From positions 1,376,001-1,440,000 of the forward strand of contig CP066701.1 of the NCBI GenBank assembly GCA_016756695.1: DNA of 64,000 nucleotides, written 5' to 3'. Of this stretch, positions 18,439-27,214 are shown in pieces (the first letter of the stretch is position 1; each line of letters begins with the position of its first letter). Under the pieces are notes generated by a model. The model ran no database searches, was not told the origin of the DNA, and saw nothing but the letters and a program-made list of their open reading frames with translations. Made by a program: the position numbers and the translations under genes. The stretch comes from Heyndrickxia sporothermodurans. Lineage in GTDB: Bacteria; Bacillota; Bacilli; Bacillales; Bacillaceae_C.

Positions 18439-19789
18439 TCATGCTACTTGTTGCTGATTTAATTGTACATTAATTCGGTCTGCGGCTAACTTTGAAGCAT
18501 TATAAATAAGGGTTACCATGTCAAAATGAATTTTTGCACGTTTCCCAGTACGATAGCGAACATTGTTCAGTTGAAAGAATTCTTTCAGATAGGCATTAAC
18601 CCGTTCTACGGCAGTACGACGTTTGAAAATGTTTTTCCATGCTTGTGACCCGCGTGCTGGTGCGGTATATCTGCGAAGGTCTGAAGTGATTTTCACTTTA
18701 TAAACCTTTTGGCAAATACCTTCATTAGCTAAGGGACAGTCGCTGCATTCCTTTGGTCTTGTGTATTTCAATGTTTCATATTTAGGATCAAAACTATCAT
18801 AACGATAAGAATGCTCTCTGAAACAAGTTGGGGCAAAGTGTTTATCATAGCCAATGATTTCCCCTTCATTTCGCTTATTATACGCGATGACGGATTGTTG
18901 TCCCATTCGATGTACCTGCTCGTATATGGGTTCATAGTCATAGCCCGCATCCATTGTTTGATAACGTAATGGAAGGTGAAGGCGTTCCTGAATTCCTTTC
19001 AGTAAAGGGATATTTGCCTTACCATCATTTAGACTCCCAGATGAAAAAGAGCCTGTAGAATGTATTGGCTTGATGTACCAACGGCTAAATGACCTTTGTA
19101 GCCAAACCAAAAAACATTTTGTCCTTCTGAGTTCTTTTTCACGCCCCATTTAGGGTCTTGGGAACTTCGGCACGTAGTTCGGCTAGGGGAACATCTAATT
19201 GGTACCACAATTTTTCTATCATATAAAGGTAAATTGGCTTCCGTTTCAGCTTGTTCTTTAAGCCACCCGTCACGCTCATCTTTTGATTTCCGACCACGTT
19301 TTTGGGGTTCAGATTTTGGCTTTTTTCTTTTTTGGTGCGCTTGGTCTCGTGCTTCAAAATGGGTTGCATCAATAGTACTGTATCATCCGTGATGAAACCT
19401 TCTGCAATAGCCTGGAGGACCACTTTTTCTTGTTCTTTCTCAAGGATATCGCTTTCCTCCAATTTTCTTATGAGACGTGAATAGGAGGATTCTGAAGGCA
19501 CATGATCAGAAACCAAAAAGCCACAATTTAACTTAAAAGCTAGATCATCATGAAGACGTTTTATAAGATCCTTCATCGTAGGGATGCGCTCTATGTATCT
19601 TACAAAGGTGGAGATAATCATGGTCGCATAGTTTAGTTCTTCCGGTGCACCCAACCGTGATTTTTTCGCCACTTGATGGTACATCGAATCCAAATCTACC
19701 GCTGAAATAATGGCTTCATATTTTTGGGTAGGTTCCATGTCAAATAATTCCTGTATGCCAAATAGGCTAGGTTGTCGTATAATAGTCAT
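18439..19789 (-). pseudogene. IS1182-family transposase, frameshifted
   Basis: Would encode about 450 aa from the ATG at 19789, which has GGAGG upstream. The first half (residues SLFGIQELFDMEPTQKYEAI onward) and the second half (YQTMDAGYDYEPIYEQVH, CSDCPLANEGICQ, RRTAVERVNAYLKEFFQLNNVRYRTGKRAK) are typical. Near 19130-19150 and 19040-19080 the reading frame shifts at least twice: DPKWGVKKNSEGQ and FWFGYKGHLAVGTSSQYI lie in a third frame. The same breaks occur in copy 2, so it is likely inactive. Confidence 0.8.
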
Positions 19790-19924
19790 AAGAAGTACTC
19801 CTCCAGTCTTTTTATGGTTTGTGGTCAACGTAAGCCCGAATTATAAAAAATAAGTGTACCTTTCGGTACGCATCGTAAATAGCCGTAAATTCTGACTTTT
19901 TTAATCGAATTACGGCTATTTCAT

Positions 19925-21517
19925 TTATTTGCTACATTCTGCCTGAATCATTTTTGACCAGGGCATGTATTGATCTAAAATTTCAGGGTTTTGTTGGACG
20001 CCGAGATTTGGTAAATCCGTAAAAAGTTTCTTTATATATTCATAGAAATCAACGCCGTTACTTTTGGCAGTTTCAGCAATACTTAAACAGATGGCATTCG
20101 CTTTTGCACCAGCTTCACTTACACTAAAGAGCCAATTTTTTCTTCCTATAACGTTGGGACGGATGGCGTTCTCGGCTGGATTATTATCCATTTCAATTCG
20201 CCCATCATTCAGGAATAATTTGAGTCCATTTGCCCTGTTTAATGTGTATTCAGCTGCTTTTGCTAACGCATTTTTTCCGTAAAATGGTGATGTTTCAACC
20301 CAGTGAAGGAATTCCTCCACGATTGGCTTCGAGTACTTTTGACGTTTTTTTCTTCGTTTACTCGGAGACAAACGTTTAAATTGCCTTTCTAGTCGATATA
20401 AATCATCACAATATTTCACACCGATTCTACCATTTTTGCTATCAGCTTTCAGCCAATAACGACGAACATGCGCCCAACAATTTGCGAAATTAACGCCTTC
20501 CAACTTATCATAAGCAGAATAACCATCACACACAATCGTTCCAGAAAAGCCTTCAATAAAACTTTCAAGGACAGATCGAGCTCGAGATAATGCGCTTTGA
20601 AAGAGAGTCATTGTTGGCCCTTGGCTTGGCACACTTCGAAACACCCAATTATACGCATTGGCTTGGCCAGATTTCCCATCGGATCGGTTGATAATTTGTC
20701 CGTATGTTTCATCGACATGCAAAACCGATTTTGCCATCATCAACTCTTTCATTCGTTCGTATACAGGTAACAGCCAATCATGTGCTACACGGATAACCCA
20801 ATTCGATAGGTTTTTATCATTGGTATTCAGTCCATAGCGATTCCATTCCTTTACCTGACGGTAAAGAGGTAAATATTGTGCAAATTTATCATAGATGACT
20901 TTGGCAAGTACGCTAGGACTTGCGATGCTACGCTGAATCGCTGGTTGTGGTGCTTTCCCGCGTTTGATTTGTGCTGGCTGTGATGAATCAACTTTGCAGT
21001 CTTTACATTCATACGCATGTTCAATGTGCTGTACTTTCATCATTTTTGCAGGAATAAATTTTGCTTCTTCACGTACAAGTGTACTACCAATTTCAATCAT
21101 TTGCCCTTGGCAACAGTCACAGATTGTATTTTTCGGATGATGGTGAATAGCTTCTACTTCAATACCATCATGCAAGGAATCATTTCGTTTTTTTGATTTA
21201 ACTTTTCGTACAACAGTATAAGAGATTGTCTGTTGGCTTTGTTCTTCTGTGTGCTCAGGTTCGCTAAAAGCCGGGTCATCATCAAATAATGAGCCTTGCC
21301 CATCTGGTACGTTGTATTTCGATTTTTCGGATTTCGATCCATATAAAAGTTTTGTTAAATGGCGAATTTGTTCAGTTAGCGCTTCAATCTGTTTAGTTGA
21401 TTGATCTAGCTTTTTCGATAAGTCTTTGTTTTGTTGATTTGAATGAGCCAATTGTTCTTCGAGAAGTCGAATTAATTTCCCATATGGATTCTTGTTATTG
21501 GAAGAAGTATTAACCAT
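19925..21517 (-). CDS. tnpC: IS66-family transposase TnpC
   Basis: 530 aa, full length. An N-terminal coiled coil (residues 10-60) leads to a zinc-binding region (CDCCQGQMIEIG, ECKDC). The DDE domain shows LHVDETY, VCDGYSAYD and the C-terminal NNPAENAIRPNVIGRKNW. A hairpin (19877-19921) follows the stop. It catalyses transposition with TnpA and TnpB. Intact here, broken in the second copy. Confidence 0.93.
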   Translation of the reverse strand: MVNTSSNNKNPYGKLIRLLEEQLAHSNQQNKDLSKKLDQSTKQIEALTEQIRHLTKLLYGSKSEKSKYNVPDGQGSLFDDDPAFSEPEHTEEQSQQTISYTVVRKVKSKKRNDSLHDGIEVEAIHHHPKNTICDCCQGQMIEIGSTLVREEAKFIPAKMMKVQHIEHAYECKDCKVDSSQPAQIKRGKAPQPAIQRSIASPSVLAKVIYDKFAQYLPLYRQVKEWNRYGLNTNDKNLSNWVIRVAHDWLLPVYERMKELMMAKSVLHVDETYGQIINRSDGKSGQANAYNWVFRSVPSQGPTMTLFQSALSRARSVLESFIEGFSGTIVCDGYSAYDKLEGVNFANCWAHVRRYWLKADSKNGRIGVKYCDDLYRLERQFKRLSPSKRRKKRQKYSKPIVEEFLHWVETSPFYGKNALAKAAEYTLNRANGLKLFLNDGRIEMDNNPAENAIRPNVIGRKNWLFSVSEAGAKANAICLSIAETAKSNGVDFYEYIKKLFTDLPNLGVQQNPEILDQYMPWSKMIQAECSK

Positions 21518-21619
21518 TTATTTCACCACTTTTCGTTCACCATAAGTTAGTTATATTATAACATTTTTAACGTAGAAAGCGAAGTTGAAAATGGCTATAA
21601 ACCAACATTTCTAGCTTGT

Positions 21620-21973
21620 TTAGAATACTCCTTTTTGTGATTTTTGAATGGCCTTTGGTTGCTGAATGGACAACCCTTCTAACAACCAGCGAACCTCCTG
21701 TTGCGAAAGTTTACGTACTTCATTTTCATCTTTTGGCCATTGAAGTTTTCCTCCATCTAGTCGCTTATAAAGCATGGCGAAACCATCGCCATCAAAATAT
21801 AAACATTTATAACGGTCTTTACTCCAACCAGAGAAAAGGAAAATAGAATCTCCATATGGATCAAGTTCGAAAGAATCTTGAATTAGCGTTGCTAATCCAT
21901 CAATTCCCTTCCTCATATCTGTTTTACCGCAAATAATATAAATGTTTTTTACACTGGTATAATCATGTTTCAT
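21620..21973 (-). CDS. tnpB: IS66 accessory protein TnpB
   Basis: 117 aa, the normal length of IS66 Orf2. Conserved features: IYIICGKTDMRKGIDGLATLI, DSIFLFSGWSKDRYKCLYFDGDGFAMLYKRL and WPKDENEVRKLSQQEVRWLLEG. It overlaps tnpA by four bases, so translation is coupled. Needed for efficient transposition; biochemical role unclear. Confidence 0.92.
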   Translation of the reverse strand: MKHDYTSVKNIYIICGKTDMRKGIDGLATLIQDSFELDPYGDSIFLFSGWSKDRYKCLYFDGDGFAMLYKRLDGGKLQWPKDENEVRKLSQQEVRWLLEGLSIQQPKAIQKSQKGVF

Positions 21974-22161
21974 AGATTTTTCAACTCCCTCATGACCGTT
22001 TGGATGATGTGCTCATCTACGCCGTTGAAGAAGGAAATTTCAGCAGCTTCAATTTTGATTGTGCAAAAGCTATTTGAAGGATCTTTCGAAGTTGTGGATG
22101 TTATAATATTTTTTTCTGGTTGTATTGAAACGGGGACGATTGTTAGTTTTTGTTGTGACAT
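21970..22161 (-). CDS. tnpA: IS66 accessory protein TnpA (short)
   Basis: 63 aa. It starts with AGGAGGTGCTTTTCC upstream and overlaps tnpB by four bases. The sequence (IEAAEISFFNGVDEHIIQTVMREL) matches the C-terminal half of IS66 Orf1 proteins; the usual N-terminal helix-turn-helix is lacking. Short versions occur in Bacillaceae. Assignment rests mainly on position. Confidence 0.75.
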   Translation of the reverse strand: MSQQKLTIVPVSIQPEKNIITSTTSKDPSNSFCTIKIEAAEISFFNGVDEHIIQTVMRELKNL

Positions 22162-22353
22162 AGGAAAAGCACCTCCTTAATTGATACGATTATTGTACTA
22201 AGGGGTGCTGATCATTTATATGCGTTGTTTGAATGGGGGCTTACTGGTCAACTACCATTATACAAGATTTGGGGAGGTACTTCTTTTTTTATCTCTTAAA
22301 CCCCTTGATACACAAGGGCTAAGAATTATGAAATTCATTCGATTAAATATAAT

Positions 22354-22399
22354 AAAAACCGAATTTACACAAGTTTTCCTTGTGTATAGTCGGTTTTTT
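22354..22399. terminator. Bidirectional terminator between IetA-like and IetS-like genes
   Basis: AAAAACCGAATTTACACAAG (22354-22373) pairs with CTTGTGTATAGTCGGTTTTT with two mismatches. It is the original terminator of the AAA ATPase gene, now displaced by the IS, and also serves the convergent protease gene. Confidence 0.85.
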
Positions 22400-22475
22400 A
22401 TTATATCAATTATATTTATTTATTGAATATTGTTCATTCAACTTTTCAACGATGTAATCTAACCTGAAAATTTGT

Positions 22476-24851
22476 TTAACTTCTTTGTCTAACACGTGTA
22501 CGATTCCTTGCTTCTAGTACTCCTCTGACTTCTTCGTAAAGTACTGCTTCTTCATTATCATGCTCAATTGATATTACAACAGCATATGGCTGATGTTTAG
22601 GGCCAGAATACCATCTTTCTTGACACTTTACTGCTAAATAATACTTATCTCCATATACCTGCTGTGAAGCGGCATTTGAGGATATTCTGTGACTTGATTT
22701 CAGTATTGTTCCTCTAGAGATTTCCTGCATGGACGGAGTTAATTTGCATTTATGTTTTTTTAGATGCTTTGGCAATGTGTCCTTTTCGAATTCATCATCA
22801 TCTGGTTTACAGGTATATTTTGTTACTTCTTCTAACGACAGACCTCTAAATAGCTCGTAAGTCATCTTTACACCAGTATAATCTATTCTGCTATCTCTGC
22901 ATGGTGGATTATATGCAAGTGTTATATTAAGTGTTGCTTTTCCCTTTTTACTATAAATCTCATCTGTAATTGGAATTTCAAAGATATTAACCTTATTTAT
23001 TTCCATTTCGCCTTCATAATACATTGTGACATAGTGGTCATATGAATTTATTAGGAACTTTTCTCTAACATCTCCAAATCCCTGTATTTTAGTATATTTT
23101 TCTTTTAACTGCGCGGGTTTAAGTTCTTTATTCTTATACCTTTCCTGAACGTAATTTTTAATTTCTGTTTCTTGATTACAAGTATTTACTAAAACTGCTC
23201 TTAATAAATTCCCTTTAGCAGATGGTAACCTCTTCTTAATTAACCCTATTAACCTTGTAATATATGGTGCAGAAAAACTAGTCCCTGAACGAGTTTCAAA
23301 CCAACTACCAAGAGTAGGGTTAAATAAACTAGTAGATAGTATACCTAAATTCCGATCCGAAGTATTTAAACGTTTAGTACCAGTATTAAGTGAATAGTTA
23401 CCTCCATATGCAATAGTTTCAGGTTTGATACCATTGCCATAGCCGTAACCTACACGTGTAAAAGGAGATGCCTGCTCCTTACCCGTAACAGCTATATGTT
23501 GAAGTTTATTGTCACTCTGATAAGGTATATCGTCTTTTACTTTTGATCCAACTGTTAAGCAATTAACCGCCAAGGCTGGAGGAATTAGAGCTGCCATCGG
23601 ATCTTCCAGTAAATCATCATAAAATCGTTCAAGAATTTGACCATTGTGATGATACGGAGAATAGTTACCTGCAGACACAATAATAGCAACATTGTATTCA
23701 TGTACTATCTGGTCTAAAATATAACTCCAGTGGTCCATTTTTGTATCCGTTTCATAAGGAAAACGACTATCTCCTAAAGATAGATTAAAAATGTCACATT
23801 GATATTCATTAATAAATTCCTCGATTGCCTCTTTTATCACGTTTACAAGAATTTTTTCATCTGGAAAACTATTATTTTGATTGGTTACTCTACCATTTAA
23901 AAGTTTGAAAGGTAGTTTAACAGATTCTAAGCCTAACACATTATTTAAGTCTCCAAATTGAATAATTCCTGCAACCATTGTTCCGTGTCCTTGTTCATCA
24001 AAAGGTGACTTTAATCCACCAAATGATTCTGAAGCAACAATAGACCCTTTCAACAAAGGATGAGTAGGAATAATACCACTATCTATTACTCCTATTAAGG
24101 GAGAATCCTCACTTGGTAGGTCAACTTTTGGCAACTCACTAAAAGATAACTGATTAATATTATCCATATCATATATTGAATTTTGTGGCATATCCACAAA
24201 ATAAACGTTCCGATGTTCTAATAAATCCTTTATAAAACTACCTTTAATTTTTATCTTTAACAGAATTAAACTCTGTAAAATACAATCGTCTAATAAAGTA
24301 GCTTGAATTGATTTTAGAAAGTCTTTAAATAAAGATACTTTTTTATGGATGTCCTTAAGACTTTCATCACTTGAATACAACTGTACGTCTAAAGTATAAA
24401 CACTTTCTTTATTTATTGATTCATTACTTAGTATTGGACCCATTTTTTCTTCAGGTGTTTGAAAAATAAATTCGTCAATATTAGCAAACTGAGAATAGTT
24501 CACTACCTTAGTTTTTGCTATCTGCTCTGCTGTAAAATCAGATAAGTTAGACATAAGTGCATATGAATCTTTAACTTCAACTACTGAAATATTATTAGGT
24601 CTTTCTGCTAACAATGATAACCCCAATTTGTTAAAGTTTATTGGCTTAGAATTGTCACGTACAATTTTAAAAATAAAATCTTCACCGATTTTCTTAGTTG
24701 CTTCATACTGTTCCTTTTTAGAATGAAAACTATTTTGCAATTTTTGGCCATGAATTCTAGGCTGAATTTGTCGATCCGGTCTTCTATCTTGCCTACCCTG
24801 TCTAACAAAATTTATATTTTCTTTAATCAACTGCAGGTGTTCATAAGTCAA
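22476..24851 (-). CDS. S8 subtilisin-like protease, IetS-like
   Basis: 791 aa, no signal peptide, so probably cytoplasmic. The catalytic triad is complete: Asp257 (PLIGVIDSG), His289 (GHGTMVAGI) and Ser525 (SGTSFSAPY), with oxyanion Asn396 (SAGN). An N-terminal domain of about 245 residues and a C-terminal domain of about 230 flank the protease. This architecture matches the subtilase of IetAS antiphage pairs; the AAA ATPase at 17347 is the likely partner. The two are convergent, not co-directional. Start is supported by GGGGATGTG upstream. Confidence 0.85.
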   Translation of the reverse strand: MTYEHLQLIKENINFVRQGRQDRRPDRQIQPRIHGQKLQNSFHSKKEQYEATKKIGEDFIFKIVRDNSKPINFNKLGLSLLAERPNNISVVEVKDSYALMSNLSDFTAEQIAKTKVVNYSQFANIDEFIFQTPEEKMGPILSNESINKESVYTLDVQLYSSDESLKDIHKKVSLFKDFLKSIQATLLDDCILQSLILLKIKIKGSFIKDLLEHRNVYFVDMPQNSIYDMDNINQLSFSELPKVDLPSEDSPLIGVIDSGIIPTHPLLKGSIVASESFGGLKSPFDEQGHGTMVAGIIQFGDLNNVLGLESVKLPFKLLNGRVTNQNNSFPDEKILVNVIKEAIEEFINEYQCDIFNLSLGDSRFPYETDTKMDHWSYILDQIVHEYNVAIIVSAGNYSPYHHNGQILERFYDDLLEDPMAALIPPALAVNCLTVGSKVKDDIPYQSDNKLQHIAVTGKEQASPFTRVGYGYGNGIKPETIAYGGNYSLNTGTKRLNTSDRNLGILSTSLFNPTLGSWFETRSGTSFSAPYITRLIGLIKKRLPSAKGNLLRAVLVNTCNQETEIKNYVQERYKNKELKPAQLKEKYTKIQGFGDVREKFLINSYDHYVTMYYEGEMEINKVNIFEIPITDEIYSKKGKATLNITLAYNPPCRDSRIDYTGVKMTYELFRGLSLEEVTKYTCKPDDDEFEKDTLPKHLKKHKCKLTPSMQEISRGTILKSSHRISSNAASQQVYGDKYYLAVKCQERWYSGPKHQPYAVVISIEHDNEEAVLYEEVRGVLEARNRTRVRQRS

Positions 24852-24984
24852 TTAACACATCCCCTTACGCATTAGCGATACCATTGTCCTATAATATTTA
24901 ATGATATCAAAAGATTACAAATAATTACAGGGGAATTATAGAAGGTTTCTTTCCTTTAACTATCTCAGTAGCCACAGCAGCAGT

Positions 24985-25245
24985 CTAACTCAATTCAATT
25001 AGTAAACATTCAATATGGTTTTCTCTTAAAATAGTAGATATTCTATTTTCAGTCTCCACAATTATATAGTTGGGAGTTACCTTACTTATTTTTACTGGCT
25101 TAGAACTATCCTTAATGAAACCTTTTTTGACCAATGCTTTATAACCTATAAGTTCGTCATTTAATTTGAAAGTATATACCCTTATCATGAGTTTTCCTTC
25201 TATTTTCAAAAACAATTTATCATTGTGCTGGACTATTTCATGCAT
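24985..25245 (-). CDS. Hypothetical protein, 86 aa
   Basis: Start taken at 25245 because GGGGTGGGGAG lies just upstream. A small beta-rich soluble protein (KLFLKIEGKLMIRVYTF, YIIVETENRISTILREN). It ends 134 bp upstream of the protease gene, in the same direction, and may be in its transcription unit. I do not recognise the family; a regulatory or inhibitor role for the protease is only a possibility. Confidence 0.5.
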   Translation of the reverse strand: MHEIVQHNDKLFLKIEGKLMIRVYTFKLNDELIGYKALVKKGFIKDSSKPVKISKVTPNYIIVETENRISTILRENHIECLLIELS

Positions 25246-25442
25246 TGGCTCCCCACCCCTGTTCAAAGTAATGACTTGCAACTAAATAAACAACTAATAT
25301 ACGTTTTGACAAATTCAGCGGTATATGGTCCACTTTCAGTATTTCTATATAACTTAATACATAAGGGTATTATAGCATGTCTAAATACGATTCTAGGGGC
25401 AATTAGAGGCTAATTTTGGGGTTGTTTATTTGTATATACATC

Positions 25443-25535
25443 AAAAAAGACAGGTAAGAACCTGCCTTATCTCTACGAAAGTAATATTTTATAGTTTGTT
25501 TGCAAACGGTTATACCGGTGTCTAGATCATAATCA
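25443..25535. repeat. Terminator-associated repeat, copy B
   Basis: Starts with a minus-strand terminator hairpin (CAGGT/ACCTG, 25451-25464, next to a run of A) and continues through TACGAAAGTAATATTTTATAG and ATACCGGTG. The same order of blocks, about 75% identical by eye, is at 27011-27095. The rest of 25282-25744 holds no gene I can support. Confidence 0.6.
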
Positions 25536-25744
25536 TATCATCTACATAGGTACATTCAGTCCTAATTTAAAGAAATACCGTTCCTCTATGCCGAAATAAT
25601 GTGCCCGTTTACACCACTTGCTTTCATGTTTTATTAAAAACTGTCTAATATTTTGAGAGTCATTTGATTATGTTCCATATTCTGATTAATAGAAGCCTTC
25701 AATAACTGAATTTTTTCAATCTCTGAAATTTCAGTGTTATTTTC

Positions 25745-26341
25745 TTATCCCTTTAAAACTCTTTCGTAAACAAAACTATAATCCCCAAACAAATACTCTA
25801 CAATATTTCTATTCAATGCTTTCAACTCTTTTATATCAAAACAATCCTGATTACTCATGGTGATACAAGAATTGAATATTGATATGATCTCTGTATAGGA
25901 TGCTTTCATAATACTTATTTCATCATCACTTAAATCTTCAAATGACCTCCCTAATCTTGATAGTGTTATATAGGTTAATAAGCCAAATAATACTGTATCA
26001 AGTTCATCCCTATCATGAACTTTTATATTCTGTCTATCCTCAAAGTGTTCTCTTATTTTTATTGATGAAAATTGAAGAAACTCTGCTAAAAAATCGTAGT
26101 CCCATGTATCCAAAATAAAATCCGAAGTACCAATCATATAATCTAATGATGCATTAAAAAATTTTGCCAGCTGTACTGCATCCTCTAATGTCGGGCTTTT
26201 TACATTATTTAAATAATCTTGAAGAGTTGATTCATCAATACTTGTTTCTTTATTCAGGGAAGCAGTATTCAAACCATTAATCGTTAGCAAATGTTGAAGT
26301 TTATCTCCTATCACTATTTTTGATTCCATATTATTGTCCAT
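25745..26341 (-). CDS. XRE-family helix-turn-helix protein
   Basis: 198 aa from the ATG at 26341 (AAAGGGTGAATGTTC upstream). The N-terminal 65 residues form a Cro/C1-type fold (DKLQHLLTINGLNTASLNKETSIDESTLQDYLNN, DAVQLAKFFNASLDYMIG). The C-terminal 130 residues are helical and acidic without recognised motif. It sits just left of the SCC-like element and is followed by repeat B with a terminator. Possibly a regulator of the preceding membrane-protein gene. Confidence 0.75.
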   Translation of the reverse strand: MDNNMESKIVIGDKLQHLLTINGLNTASLNKETSIDESTLQDYLNNVKSPTLEDAVQLAKFFNASLDYMIGTSDFILDTWDYDFLAEFLQFSSIKIREHFEDRQNIKVHDRDELDTVLFGLLTYITLSRLGRSFEDLSDDEISIMKASYTEIISIFNSCITMSNQDCFDIKELKALNRNIVEYLFGDYSFVYERVLKG

Positions 26342-26384
26342 GAACATTCACCCTTTCATTTTCTTAATGCATTAAGCTGAATAA

Positions 26385-26900
26385 TTAAGGTAGTAATAAA
26401 TATCCCAGTAATAATGAAAGTGGGATACTAAATACCAACACCTTTCCTTGCCAAGTAATACTGTTATTAATTTCACGATCTTTATAATCATTTTTTGCTA
26501 AAATATAGCCCTGAAGTATGCAAAACCAAAAATACCCTCCTGACATTAAAAACATCAGAAAGTATATGCTTAAAACTGTATTATCAGTAAATATAAAAAT
26601 CGCAGAGCAGGAGATTAAATAAAAAGTAAACATTCCTATAAATACGGTAATGATAAATCTTCTTGGAAAACCTCCCCTTAAGTCCTCTGCTTTTAGAGGA
26701 TATATCTTTGATAAGATTATATTGAATATGAAGCCGCCAAACAGTAATGTAGATACCGAAAGGATATAATAATTAGTTGTTGGAATTCTATAGTACCACC
26801 ACATTAAAGGTAAACATACGGTCGTAAAACATAATGAATAATAAAACATAATTGCAATCACTGCGACTTTATGCCACGAAAAATCAATTATTTTGTCCAA
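26385..26900 (-). CDS. Membrane protein, 171 aa
   Basis: Five hydrophobic segments can be seen (VAVIAIMFYYSLCFTTVCL, YYILSVSTLLFGGFIFNIIL, FIITVFIGMFTFYLISCSA, LSIYFLMFLMSGGYFWFCIL, VLVFSIPLSLLLGYLLLP). GGAGGTGAGC precedes the start. It is upstream of, and co-directional with, the XRE gene (43 bp gap). Function unknown. Confidence 0.65.
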   Translation of the reverse strand: MDKIIDFSWHKVAVIAIMFYYSLCFTTVCLPLMWWYYRIPTTNYYILSVSTLLFGGFIFNIILSKIYPLKAEDLRGGFPRRFIITVFIGMFTFYLISCSAIFIFTDNTVLSIYFLMFLMSGGYFWFCILQGYILAKNDYKDREINNSITWQGKVLVFSIPLSLLLGYLLLP

Positions 26901-27164
26901 ATGTGCTCACCTCCATATTTTGTTATTAGTTTAACGTAGATGTTAAAATTTCTCCGCTATTATGAGCATATTCGCCTGTTTTAAAAGCCAATCATTTAAA
27001 ATAGAACACAAAAAAAAGACAGGCAATTACCTGTCTTATCTATTACGATAATAATATTTTGTAGTTTGTGTGTATAATGTAGATACCGGTGGAGCGGGAA
27101 TTTCATAATTGAATTTTGTTAAGCCACTCTTTATCCAGTACCACTTCAACTTTCTGCTTTACCA
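26901..27164. repeat. Terminator-associated repeat, copy A, and old rlmH 3' flank
   Basis: 27011-27095 is the partner of repeat B, with hairpin GACAGG/CCTGTC (27018-27035) and a run of A that makes a minus-strand terminator. Between it and the left att, the minus strand reads a 20-codon remnant with VVLDKEWLNKI, recalling the start of a SinI-type domain. This stretch is probably the chromosomal sequence that followed rlmH before insertion. Confidence 0.5.
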
Positions 27165-27184
27165 CTATTTGTGATACGGTTCAC
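27165..27184 (-). other. Left attachment site (rlmH 3'-end duplicate)
   Basis: The minus strand reads GAACCGTATCACAAATAG at 27182-27165, close to the staphylococcal SCC att pattern GAAGCxTATCAyAAATrA. In frame it encodes GEPYHK and a stop, exactly the RlmH C-terminus. Identity to the right att is 14/18. Confidence 0.88.
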
Positions 27185-27195
27185 CGTAATATAGC

Positions 27196-27214
27196 TAAAT
27201 GAGGTTTTTTTATT
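27196..27214 (+). repeat. Left terminal inverted repeat of SCC-like element
   Basis: TAAATGAGGTTTTTTTATT; 18 of 19 bases match the inverted copy at 45471-45489. Lies between the att and the TIR gene stop, as do the inverted repeats of staphylococcal SCCs. Confidence 0.8.

Larger units (their letters stand above)
19830..22244 (-). mobile_element. IS66-family element (copy 1), complete
   Basis: The ends are GTAAGCCCGAA (19830) and the inverted GTAAGCCCCCA (22244). The 8-bp duplication TGGTCAAC is at 19822-19829 and 22245-22252, the length typical of IS66. It contains tnpA, tnpB and tnpC on the minus strand. It inserted in the leader of the IS1182 transposase gene, between that gene and the element end. 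Confidence 0.93.
18362..22340 (-). mobile_element. IS1182-like element carrying a nested IS66 (copy 1)
   Basis: Outer ends are GAGTCAATTTCATAATT (18362) and the inverted GAATGAATTTCATAATT at 22340, an imperfect terminal repeat. A 4-bp target duplication GATT flanks it (18358-18361 and 22341-22344). Without the inserted IS66 (19830-22244 plus 8-bp duplication) the host is 1556 bp, normal for this type. A second copy with the same nesting is at 59892-63878. Confidence 0.88.

Noticed and set aside
18768-18950. Small ORFs antisense or out of frame within IS1182 and IS66 genes in both copies
   Set aside because: They shadow transposase coding sequence and have no own signals.
20492-20504. CTTATCATAAG inside IS66 tnpC resembling the SCC att core
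   Set aside because: Present in both IS66 copies as coding sequence and in the wrong context; chance match.
17347-24851. Inversion by the insertion sequence as cause of the convergent ATPase/protease layout
   Set aside because: The GATT target duplication flanks the IS cleanly, and the restored sequence gives an in-frame stop plus a terminator serving both genes, so the layout predates the insertion.
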